Below the pieces are notes generated by a model. That model saw only the letters and a program-made list of their open reading frames with translations, searched no databases and was not told where the DNA came from. Positions 20,855 through 31,645 of a stretch of 64,000 nucleotides of DNA are shown in pieces. The stretch comes from Lamellibrachia columna (lineage: Eukaryota; Annelida; Polychaeta; Sabellida; Siboglinidae), in contig OY759264.1 in NCBI GenBank assembly GCA_963662155.1, positions 12,231,315 to 12,295,314 on the forward strand. Direction: 5' to 3'. The stretch's first letter is position 1, and each line of letters starts with the position of its first letter. Position numbers and translations under genes: made by a program.

Positions 20855-20859
20855 GCTAC

Positions 20860-22139
20860 CTACCCAAATGTAATTACTGGTGCTTGGACTACTCGGCCCA
20901 CGGACAACTCGGCCCAGTTCGAGACAACTCGGCTCCGATTTTGAGACAACTCGGCCCAGGTGTTGAGACAGGTCGGCCCAATGATAAATGATATGATGAC
21001 GCTTAGTTAGAGTGGTCAATTACCTAACAAATTATATTGTGTTATCGTGGGCGATAACGGGGAAGAGGAATGTTTTCGTGCGTAGTTTGAATTACGAACC
21101 GACATACAGTGTACACATATTATAATTTTTTTATTATTACATATGACAACTATTGCATGGCTTTGTGAACGTACAGTTTACATTTGCTGTGAGACTGCCG
21201 GTGCATTACCAACGGTGAGAGTAGCCATGGCCTATGCTATGATAATGGGAAAGGTTTCCGCACGCACAATAATCCAGCTTTTTTCCTCGGAATTCTAATT
21301 TTTACCAGATTCTGTTTGCTAGTTTATGCAAGTAATTTTCTAGTGGTATGATTGGAACTTCTGGGCACCATCATAGTCGGTTTTATGCAAATAATGTATT
21401 ATGATTCAGCTATTAAACTGGAAAATACTTTTTATTGCATTTGGCTCATTCCAATTTCTAAAGATCTGAATGAATTATAAAAAATAAAAGCGGTAAAGGA
21501 GGTCAATATATTCTTCATATGCACCCACTTACATGTTCACACACATGATATGTGCATAGTATTTATTATACATTACGTACGTATTATGTTGTTTCTTTCC
21601 TCTTTACCCCTGAATTCCGGTTGAGCTTGGCATCAATACTGGGTGTCAACTTCCCCTTCACTACCGTATCCACCACCTGTCACCACTCTCTCTATCCCTC
21701 GCTCATTTTCAGTAGTTCTCTCACTCTGGTCTGATTTTCATGCTGTTTATTATGGAAAGAAATGTATTCTTCGTGTTTGTGTTTATGTTTGTACATTACT
21801 TGGGTGTTTGGCTTCATTTGATATTTCAAGAAAGGTGTGAAGACCATGTATATGTATAGCAAAAACTAGTTTATTCACTTATCATGAGTTAGTGACATTT
21901 ATGGAACGGGATATATTTATTTACATATGTAGAATATCGCCTATACAGACATATAATAATGAAAACATATTATGTACAAATGACAAAATTATGACATTTC
22001 TCAAGGATAGTGCGCTTTGCCCACATATCCACAACTACTACTTATTTGATAGGGTTGGTGCATACACATTGCCACATGACTTGAGCAGTTGTGACGTCGA
22101 AATGTCGTTTGTTGCGTACTTAGCCCACAACTCGAAGAT
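20860..22139. other. No gene; short ACAACTCGGCCC repeats at 20885-20985
   Basis: Five degenerate copies of GAGACAACTCGGCCC follow the LTR element. The remainder is AT-rich. A minus-strand AATAAA at 21916-21921 lies about 220 nt beyond the candidate stop of the FLYWCH gene and could be its polyadenylation signal. Confidence 0.4.
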
Positions 22140-23886
22140 TTAGCCTTGCATCCGTCGGTAGCGTTTTCGCTGGTAGCGCTTCAGCTTCTTCTTTAACAGA
22201 AAGTAATTCCATTCATGTGATTAATATGCATTGTAAAGAGTAACAATAAATTTGATTTGATTGGACTGTTTAATTTCATGACACCGATACATTTCATAAA
22301 TCAGTGTCGTGCAGCTCATACCTGGAATTGTAAGTCTCGCGGTTCAACTGGTGTGAGCTTGGCCCGGACGCGGTTGGCAGTGCGTGTCAGGCTAATAGTC
22401 CCGGGCAGGGCCTCGCATGGACGTTGAACATCAATGTCGCTCACCAGGACACTTTCAATGATTGCGCTGGCGGACTGAAATATGTCGCTCTTTGCTTGGG
22501 CCTTGATCTGTGACAAGCAAACAGCACTCGAAAATTACGGACGATATATAACCAGAATGTACGTTACTACTATTTTCATTATAATTATTCATATTTAGTT
22601 ATTATTATTATTAACATAATTATTATTATTATTAATTCTACTGTTATTTATATATTAGTATCATTTATATTTACCTTAGCTTTCACTGCCAATGACGTTG
22701 CCACTCTGGCTACAGGACCGTGCGCGTGATCTTTGGGGCCAATGATGAACGTTTCACCGGTTTGATGTACGGTAGCTAGGCAGTTGGTCTTTTTGTTCCG
22801 TACTGTGCATCTCCACATAGTGGAATCCCCTTTCTGTCGCTGGAACACCAAATAATGAATATACGATAATCCATGATTATGGCTTTTTAATTAATAATGC
22901 AGACATGTCATTCCTTCTTTAACATACACCTATTATCTGAATTATTATATTGTTCATGAAATTACCTTGACGGTGTACGAGTAGCCGTTGGAGATGAGTT
23001 TCCTTTTCCCTCGCTGTGACACTGCATCCAGTATAGTGAAAGCTGGCTCCAACTCTTCAACTGGATCTGCCGGAAGTTCATTGACAACAGATCTAAATAA
23101 CAAAATGTATGGATTTATGAGTAAATGTAATCATGCCGATATTTCTTCACCGATATTTCTGCAACAAAATTACAAAACCATACTATTTCAGTAATGCAGT
23201 GCGTTTTGCTACAGGAGCTGTGTTAATGATTACAGATTACAAAGTATGAACGTCCGTGTTGTTGGCGACGTGTTGATTGTTGGGGGCCTCAACGTCCGTG
23301 TTGTTGGCGACGTGTTGATTGTTGGGGGCCTCAACATCCGTGTTGTTGGCGACGTGTTGATTGTTGGGGGCCTCAACGTTCGGGATAGAGCACAGTGTAC
23401 ATTGCCAATAGAACTGTCCTTCCTCGCGGACCATCTGGCGATACATCTCCTGTGTGACACCTGAAACATATATTGGACAAGATAGACATGTTATATAGTA
23501 AGTAAGTAAGTAAGTAAGCATAAACCAATAACATTTTTGCTGATAAACATATAAAACATGGGAAATAATTGTACATAGCTTAAAATATATAAAATGTATC
23601 AAATACATAATAGATAAAATCATGCCAATATGTACATAAATAAAATCAACATATGATGCAATACATATAGTAATAATATCAACATAATAATATCAACAAT
23701 TGTAATGAATATTAGTGTCACTTAGAGTGTTTATGGATACTTCGTTTATGATAATCAATTTAAAAAATCGACATACTTACCAGTGTTGCAAGTGCGGTGT
23801 TGCCACTGCGAGCACGTGTCGCACTGTATGGCTTTTTGTCTGGGCCTGACCTCGCTGGCACACGCAATACAAGGGGAATTCGGCAT
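22140..23886 (-). CDS. PHD finger plus FLYWCH zinc-finger protein, six exons
   Basis: Exons are 23781-23886, 23241-23460, 22966-23092, 22675-22839, 22322-22507 and, less surely, 22140-22190. Junctions are GT-AG and the phases fit (1, 2, 0, 0, 0), giving about 284 residues. The start ATG follows an in-frame TAA four codons earlier. Residues 6-59 form a complete PHD finger: C6, C9, C22, C25, H30, C33, C56, C59, with Trp54 two before the seventh ligand. Residues 64-105 are a 14-residue unit (VEAPNNQHVANNTD) repeated three times. Residues about 135-186 are a FLYWCH finger (KRKLISNGYSYTVKRQ, MWRC, NCLA, DHAHGP). After it comes IKAQAKSDIF...LTRTANRVR, the linker that in many invertebrate proteins precedes a MULE transposase domain. 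Here the chain ends instead in the basic KKLKRYQRKRYRRMQG. DNA or chromatin binding in the nucleus is inferred. The last exon is the weakest part. Confidence 0.8.
23249..23374 (-). repeat. In-frame 42-bp coding minisatellite, three copies
   Basis: Three head-to-tail 42-bp copies (23249-23290, 23291-23332, 23333-23374) are almost identical. They lie in exon 2 of the FLYWCH gene and encode three 14-residue units without shifting the frame. Confidence 0.92.
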
Positions 23887-24150
23887 CTGTCTTTGGATTT
23901 AACTTGACTTAAAATAAAGGAACTAGAAAAGTTGTGTTGTCCAATGTTCGATATCGACGGCTTTTATGCAATTCCTCTCTCCAATGAAGCATATAGCAGT
24001 TTTGGCAACACAATAGAGAAGGAAGGTGTGTGCTCTATCAATCCCGCCGTTGATTGGTCTGTGTCTGGTGTTGACTCCGTCCATGCCCGTCTCTAATTGG
24101 CCGTTAATTGCTTCACTGATAATCTCATACAGAACCCGCACTATAATATT
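23887..24150 (-). promoter_or_regulatory. Candidate promoter of the FLYWCH gene
   Basis: Minus-strand CCAAT boxes lie at 24053-24057 and 24096-24100, about 170 and 210 bp before the ATG. A caution: a 72-codon minus-strand frame (23923-24141) spans the same stretch. The sequence just before the ATG (CCAAAGACAG) could be a splice acceptor, so this may be a 5' exon. Confidence 0.35.
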
Positions 24151-24521
24151 TGGTTGTTATTTCTATGAAACGCCTACGTGACTTGACTTAAAATTCTTTA
24201 AATGTTTTACGTATATTCTACTACATCTAAAGCATGTGTGTTTATATATTTCAATCCATGGCGTGTTTGTGGATGATTTTATATGTAGTTTATTAAATGT
24301 ATATGGATCCATATTTTACCTTTTGTACTCCGTTGTTGATAATGTACCATATTATATTAGTAGTGGATTAACGATTGTGCATTAGGTGGTAAAAGCATGA
24401 AACTTGGTAGATATTATGTAGACTAATATATAAGGATCATGTTGAGATTCACTACGAATTTAGCATAACAAAGGCATACTACTGATTAATGATAATAATA
24501 TGTTATTAATAATAATAATAA

Positions 24522-24581
<60 letters not shown>

Positions 24582-24766
24582 CATCGGGTAACCAAGACTA
24601 CACGTAACGTATTAAGGGAGGCCGGCATACACAGAACCAGTGCAAAGTCTCAAACAAACGTGCTATTTTCCAGAAAGAGGACCAGTTTAGGTAACAAAGT
24701 CCAAAACATCTTACATAAGTTGAGTTTGGGTGCACACAGCAACATAGGTGTGTATATCTATAATAT

Positions 24767-24797
<31 letters not shown>

Positions 24798-25049
24798 CAT
24801 ATACATATATATATATATCATTTCGCGAGCTAATTTTGCTTTGAGCTTTGACACTCTTTATGTACAGTTATCTAACAGTATGGTGCGGCCCATAAAATAA
24901 AGATGCTGTGTGTTCTTCAAGGTTTTCCTAATAAACCACTGATACGTGATATTCTTATAGATGCATTTGCCCAAAACAATGACTGTTGTTTCTTTTCAGG
25001 CAACTTTCTTATTATGGTTTGTATAATATGTTTTATATCTTAGAATATA
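24151..25049. repeat. Microsatellites and a microsatellite-linked repeat
   Basis: (TA)n at 24526-24576 and 24764-24818. Bases 24583-24642 repeat 838-897. No coding signal. Confidence 0.6.
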
Positions 25050-25050
25050 A

Positions 25051-25126
<76 letters not shown>

Positions 25127-25127
25127 C
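25050..25127. repeat. (ACGC)n microsatellite
   Basis: About 19 pure tetranucleotide units. Confidence 0.95.
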
Positions 25128-25164
25128 CTTTGTGTTGTTTTAATGTATTTGTCTAGTGAGATAT

Positions 25165-25515
25165 CTATCTATTTGTGCTGCATTTTATATAATATACATA
25201 GTATTTTTCTTGTCTGGAAGGTTTCCCAGTCACTGTCTTTAAGTAATTTTTTATTGTTCCTGGCTCTTCAGAATAATTAGGCCTATGTTTGCAAAATCTG
25301 GCAGCTTGTCTTTGTGTTCTTTCTAGAGTTTTAAGGTTATTTAAGCAATATGGATCCCATGATGATGTAGCATATTCTAGAATTGGCCGGACTAGTGTAG
25401 TATAGGTCACTGATTTAATATGGGTTGGACATTGATTAAAGATTCTCCTGATAACTACATTGTGCTTTATTTGCAGTTGTTTTAGTTTGCGTTGTTCAAT
25501 TCAATGTATTTGTTT
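25165..25515 (-). mobile_element. CR1-like LINE fragment: RT C-terminal region
   Basis: On the minus strand the translation has CPTHIKSVTYTTLVRPILEY, then ATSSWDPY, then LERTQRQAARF. This is the conserved block in the C-terminal part of CR1/Jockey-type reverse transcriptases. Only about 115 codons remain, with no tail. Confidence 0.75.
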
Positions 25516-26439
25516 GTTGAATGCCAAGATGCAGTAGCAGTGTAATTCAACAGAATTTAGTTGCTTGCTACAAAAGCTTGGTGTAGATCAAGATAAGATG
25601 CAGGTTTTCTGGTGACTAAAAGTGTCATGTTCTGCGAGCAAAGACAGATGCTGGTGAAATACGATAACAATGTTATGGACAAATTAATGAAGGACATTAG
25701 TGACGTGTATATGAAATGACCATATGTCACTATTTACCATGGACCGTTTACACGTCACTACAGCATCGTACGTGTGCATCTTACAACAGTTGTGCACTAA
25801 TTGCATATACTGTCCCCTAATCATTTGAACCTAGTTTAATGGGCACCTTAATCATATGATGTTAATCGGACTTTGAACTATTAGCAAACAGGCTGAAAAA
25901 AACTGATTTGAACTCTGTTATAATCATCGCCATCACTGTACTCTTTTAAAAAGGGGAGTATGCAACACCCCTGTTTATTATGCTTGGTTTTGACATGTTC
26001 AGCTTGCCATAGCCTTGTTCTGTGCTTACAATAAACATGTCAATTCACACAGGGTTTCCAAAGGATCTCCTAAGTAACACTAATCAATTAATTTGTCATG
26101 TTATTGTATCATGGAAGCATGTTGTGTGACTGAAGAACAATTTATTCCAACACGTGTACATCAGTAAAGGCCACATAGCAAATAATGATCTTTTATGGAT
26201 GTTGTATGGCAAGCCCGTCTTATCATAACTGGTGGAATAATTGGAACAAATAAAATATTTGTGTGGCCAGTCAACAGCTTTAATTCGCAAACATCTAAGA
26301 TGAAGTCTGTACTCGTCAAAAGTTAGCCTTAACATCTAAAATGTATTCAGTTATTCACAATGCTCATCCCAGGAAGTTATTGATAGACAACAGTTGTCAT
26401 ACGGCTTGCCATAAATGCGTAATGTGTACTGATTTTCTG

Positions 26440-26940
<501 letters not shown>

Positions 26941-28544
26941 TAGCATATTTTTATGAAACATGTTTTTGACTTTTCATTGTTTGATAATCGTATTTCAATA
27001 AAAACAATTTTTCTAACAATTTATTTAAAATCAACTGATGAAATAACTGTTAGTCATTTAGCATATCTATCCCTTATGCAAATGTTTCTTCAGATTTTTT
27101 ATTATATGGCACATTCAATAAAGTATACAACATTTTGTCCCAACCAGCATACCTGTACTACATTATACTAATATTATATAGTTATAAACAGTTCTGACAG
27201 TTGCTCAGCAGAAATGCTGAATAATATAAAGTCAGCATGAAGGTCAAAAACAATTACTTTTTAAAAGGCATTATGTGTTGTCTATTTGCAACCCATGATC
27301 TACCCCACACTGGCACTACAAGATTTGTTATATCAGTCTTGGAAATGTTTAAGTTTTCCAGATGTGAAGAGATCCCTGAACGACAGCACAAATGGTTGGT
27401 TAATTTGCAGCATAAAGATTTCAACCCAACCAAACACAGGACAATTTTTTCATTTTGAGGATGCTATGTTTGACAAAACTGGTCAAACTGCGACTGTGTG
27501 AAAGTGCAGTTCTAACAAAGTTTGGTTTTACTTCGCATCTCCATTAAAGGCAATTAATCCTCAAACTTGTAACATTGACATTGAGTTGAAACTTCACCAC
27601 ATTATAGATTTGGTCCATATAACCAAATACACTGTATAGTTGACACCAAAACTTAAGAACACGGGTGGCGCCACCATAAAGCTATACATTATTATTTTGT
27701 TCTACTCAAGGCTTCTTATTTTTAGCAAATGTTTTTTTAAAATTGTAAAGCAAATCAAATAACTGCCTAAAGATGTTTTATTCAAGAAATATTGAGGTTG
27801 ACATTTTTGAGCTGTGACAATTCAAAAGTATTTCTATGGACTTTACCTTTGAAAAGTTAAAAAGGAAAGTTGACAGTTTGACCTCAGTGGCAGCAACGAG
27901 AACCAATAATATTTTACCATGTTGAATGTCCTTTTTTTTGGGGGGACTACACATCTGTAATGGTCACTTTGGAAACTGTTTAGAAATCTAGCAGAATTCA
28001 CTGAAAACAAAACATGCACACTTTATCAAAATCAGCAAAATTATGAAAGTGTAAAGGTATTTGCACTTGTATTTCCTCTTCCACAGCCAGCACCAAAACT
28101 ACCGTTAAATCATCTGTGATAAGTTTGTCACAATCCGTTGTTTTCACTTTACAAAATATCAGCATTAACTGATCAGTTACTTTGTCATCATTAATTACAG
28201 CCATCAGGCATTGCTCTACCGGAGTATCACCTTTATATGCCACACATATAATGCCATACATGCATTGTTTAAATTGTTTTTATAATTATTTCTTTAACTC
28301 TTAATTTTCTTTTAAACAATTTACTCAACTATTCCACCACGCTCATAATATATGTAATTTTTTTTAACCTATTTACTATTATTTGTTGAGCTAATTAATC
28401 TTGCATTTAAATACCTTTAATGTGTTTATATATGCATCATGTTTTAACTAATTTATTAATATGTATTTAACCCATTAATTTTATTAATATTTTATTAGGA
28501 TTATTATATTGTGCGGTTTTGTTTCCATTCTGTTAATTTCATTA
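26941..28544. other. No gene seen
   Basis: AT-rich, with scattered short open frames on both strands (for example 27237-27501 plus, 27998-28261 minus). None has a domain or convincing splice borders. Confidence 0.35.
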
Positions 28545-28760
28545 AAGGTCCCTCCTCAACTAGAATTTTTTGCTCGCCTTGTTTCCGATTCATTTTGCGA
28601 AAAATCTAACCTAGGTCTGGTAACCACTACACATGCTCGTTTGTGCAAATGTGTTATTTAGTTTTGATGAAATCATTGGACAAACCATTCAATTATTTTT
28701 GATGGGGCCCAGTAAAAATTTGGCGACAAATTGTAAAAGTGGCTCCACCTTCATATACTA
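28545..28760 (+). repeat. Interspersed repeat beginning AAAGGTCCCTCCTCAA
   Basis: Shared blocks with 33040-33361 (inverse) and 53282-53460: CCTCAA...TTTTTGCTCG..TTTC, TTCATTTTGCGAAAA and GATGAAATCAT. This is a dispersed family of unknown class. Confidence 0.65.
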
Positions 28761-28863
28761 TGCCATACTTTAACAAGTTACCCAGATTTAACCATCAAAG
28801 TCAACTGTTTCGATGATTTCAGCGAAACTGTTTAGTTCATTGGACTTGTTGCTGGGACAATGT

Positions 28864-29585
28864 ACTTGTCCAACTCTGGTAGCTACTTGTCCAACTCTGG
28901 TAGCTACTTGTCCAACTCTGGTAGTTACTTGTCCAACTCTGGTAGCTACTTGTCCAACTATGGTAGCTACTTGTCCAACTCTGGTAGCTACTTGTCCAAC
29001 TCTGGTAGCTACTTGTCCAACTCTGGTAGTTACTTGTCCGACTCTGGTAGCTACTTGTCCAACTCTGGTAGCTACTTGTCCAACTCTGGTAGCTACTTGT
29101 CCAACTCTGGTAGCTACTTGTCCGACTCTGGTAGCTACTTGTCCGACTCTGGTAGCTACTTGTCCGACTCTGGTAGCTACTTGTCCGACTCTGGTAGCTA
29201 CTTGTCCGACTCTGGTAGCTACTTGTCCGACTCTGGTAGCTACTTGTCCGACTCTGGTAGCTACTTGTCCTACTCTGGTAGCTACTTGTCCGACTCTGGT
29301 AGCTACTTGTCCGACTCTGGTAGCTACTTGTCCGACTCTGGTAGCTACTTGTCCGACTCTGGTAGCTACTTGTCCAACTCTGGTAGTTACTTGTCCGACT
29401 CTGGTAGCTACTTGTCCAACTCTGGTAGCTACTTGTCCAACTCTGGTAGCTACTTGTCCAACTCTGGTAGTTACTTGTCCGACTCTGGTAGCTACTTGTC
29501 CAACTCTGGTAGCTACTTGTCCAAATTTGGTAGCTACTTGTCCGACTCTGGTAGCTACTTGTCTGACTCTGGTAGCTACTTGTCC
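28864..29585. repeat. 21-bp minisatellite, about 34 copies
   Basis: Units of 21 bp follow ACTTGTCCAACTCTGGTAGC plus one base. The main variation is AAC against GAC at one codon, and homogeneous GAC units are clustered in the middle. Since 21 is a multiple of 3 and the unit has no stop in most frames, long open frames appear on both strands. They encode perfect heptads (SYLSNSG or CPTLVAT). I see no splice signals or flanking domain that would make it a gene. Confidence 0.93.
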
Positions 29586-30983
29586 CGGACAAAGACGTGA
29601 TCACAGACAGTGACTAAACAACTTCATGGCCATGTAACTCTGCGGAAGAACTGATTGATTTTACTTTTACCAATTTATTTTTGTTTAGTTGAGGGGGTCA
29701 TTCAATACGCCGTAACGGATTGTGTATAAATATAGCGATTTTAGATCTGTAAAGTTTGATAGTTATTAAAGAAACGATTACCTTGACGAAACAATGTGTA
29801 AAAATGGTGGCACCACTGAAGAGTTGTATTGTGTATATATGCCCCGTCCCAACGACTGGTTGTTGTGCAGTAAAAGAAGTTACGTTTACCTGTTTCTTCC
29901 TTCTTTCTCACATTTATAAAAAGAAGAAGGTAATTATACCAATAGGCATTCAGACAGCTACAACTCTGGTTCTGTTGTACAGCAGGCAGACAAACTATAA
30001 AGAAGGAAATATTTGTAATACATTTTATTCCAGCTAATAATGTACATATATAACAAGACAATAACACCTGAATTATATATGATTATAGCCTCATCATTAC
30101 GGCAATCGTGGTTGGAAACATTTAATTTTGTATATCTGAATTGTTACTGGAATCAATCCGAGCCAATCCACATTTCCTTGCTTGAGTGTGTTTATTTAAA
30201 TACTGTACAAAGTGTTATATTATTAACAAACTTCACACTACGCCTGACCATAACCTACAGAATATAAATGATAGTGATGCTTCATACCTTGTTTACAATA
30301 AGTTGTTCATTATATAGGTAAGAGGTACAAAAGTGAAGTATACATGTAGAGTGACATACTTTGAGCACCTACCAGCAGTGCTTATCAGTTAACTTGCAAA
30401 TTACAATTCAAACACCAGTTGCAGTGCATTGTAAACAACAAATACTGCACCACATGATAGACCACAGTTGGGACCAGTTACCCACATAAAGTCCCTATGA
30501 AAGCAAGGACTGCACGTGAATCACATCACTGATGTGCGAGTTGTTTTTCCAGCACTTGTATCGGATGAATTTGATTGTTTCAGTGGCAATTTGCAAGCAA
30601 TCTGAAGTCCAACACCACGTGCGTTGGGAGGTGAGAGGTGGTCTGAACCAATACTAAACACTATATTTTTGATTTTGAAAACATGAGACCATCCCTAACA
30701 AAGCATAACGTGTCAGTGTTTTACTGTCTGTTCATTGTTTTAGACACATCCGTTTCACCGCAGCCACAATAGTCCCACTAATAATAAAATACACTGTCAT
30801 ATATATATAAAACCACAACTGTGTAGTGTCGTTTCCATACTCTAACCCTGATGACGAATTGTCCACTGGACAAGCCAATCGCAACCGAAAGCAGCAATGT
30901 CAAATCAGTTCGCGCACATTTGTACAACTTCGACCGTACGGTAACCACGGCGACGACAACCACGAAGTCAGTTCGAGTGATGA
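29586..30983. other. Probable 3' flank of the Neuralized gene
   Basis: Non-coding. A minus-strand AATAAA at 30191-30196, about 790 nt past the stop codon, is a possible polyadenylation signal, weakly supported. Confidence 0.35.
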
Positions 30984-31645
30984 CTACGATCGGTATGTCT
31001 TGATGATGTCCTTGATCTCTTGTCGACAGATCGGGCACAGCGCGTTCTGGTTGTTCTTGATGTCGATGGCGCACTCGTAGCACAAGCACATGTGTCCACA
31101 CGTGTATAGCACGCAGTCAACGGCCTTCTCAAAGCACACGGAGCACTCGTTGGTCGCATTATCAGCCGCTTCCTCGCTCCATCCGTCCTGCATGACCGTC
31201 ACGCTGCCACCGCTCGCCGCTGGCATCATCACCATCTTCGTCGTCAGCGTCTCCTGCAGTTGAATGTTTGCCAGCGACAACGAAGGCTCGACGCTTGACG
31301 CCGATGACAAGAACGGGTTTGTACTGACGGGCGTTGGGATGAGAGGAGGTGGCAGCGAGGCTGTTATACTGGCCCCTGAGTGGCAGTTGCGCAGTTGCGT
31401 CGGTCCGCGCGCCGTCAGCACCGTCGGCTGGAGTTGCGGCGCTGACTTATATTGCTTTGGTGGGAGTGAGGGCGGTGTCGCCGGCACTGACGGCAAAGCA
31501 CGCTGGTGCGGCGGTGGAGGCCTAGGTGGCGCTGCTGTTGTCGACGCTACAATGTCGGGCTGTGGTCGCGGTGGTGGCAGTGAAACCGTAAGGCGAGAAC
31601 TCTGGCTTGTTGAGGATGGCGACTGCACCATACTGCTGAGAATAC
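30984..31645 (-). CDS. NEURL1: Neuralized exon 5 (proline-rich linker and RING)
   Basis: Acceptor TTATTATCTCCCAG, 662 nt to the stop. A long Pro/Ser-rich stretch with several PxxP motifs precedes the RING ([18 protein letters not shown]) and the conserved C-terminal tail. Confidence 0.96.

Larger units (their letters stand above)
16445..20859 (+). mobile_element. Full-length Ty3/Gypsy-type LTR retrotransposon with GCTAC target duplication
   Basis: A 4405-bp element (16450-20854) lies between 5-bp direct repeats GCTAC at 16445-16449 and 20855-20859. It has two 142-bp LTRs with TG...CA ends, a primer-binding-like site just after the 5' LTR, gag, pol and a polypurine tract before the 3' LTR. 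The pol order protease, reverse transcriptase, RNase H, integrase places it in Ty3/Gypsy (Metaviridae type). The LTRs differ at only three positions, so it inserted fairly recently. No envelope-like frame follows integrase. Confidence 0.95.

Noticed and set aside
28864..29585. CRISPR-like array
   Set aside because: Head-to-tail 21-bp units without unique spacers; a minisatellite in a eukaryotic genome.
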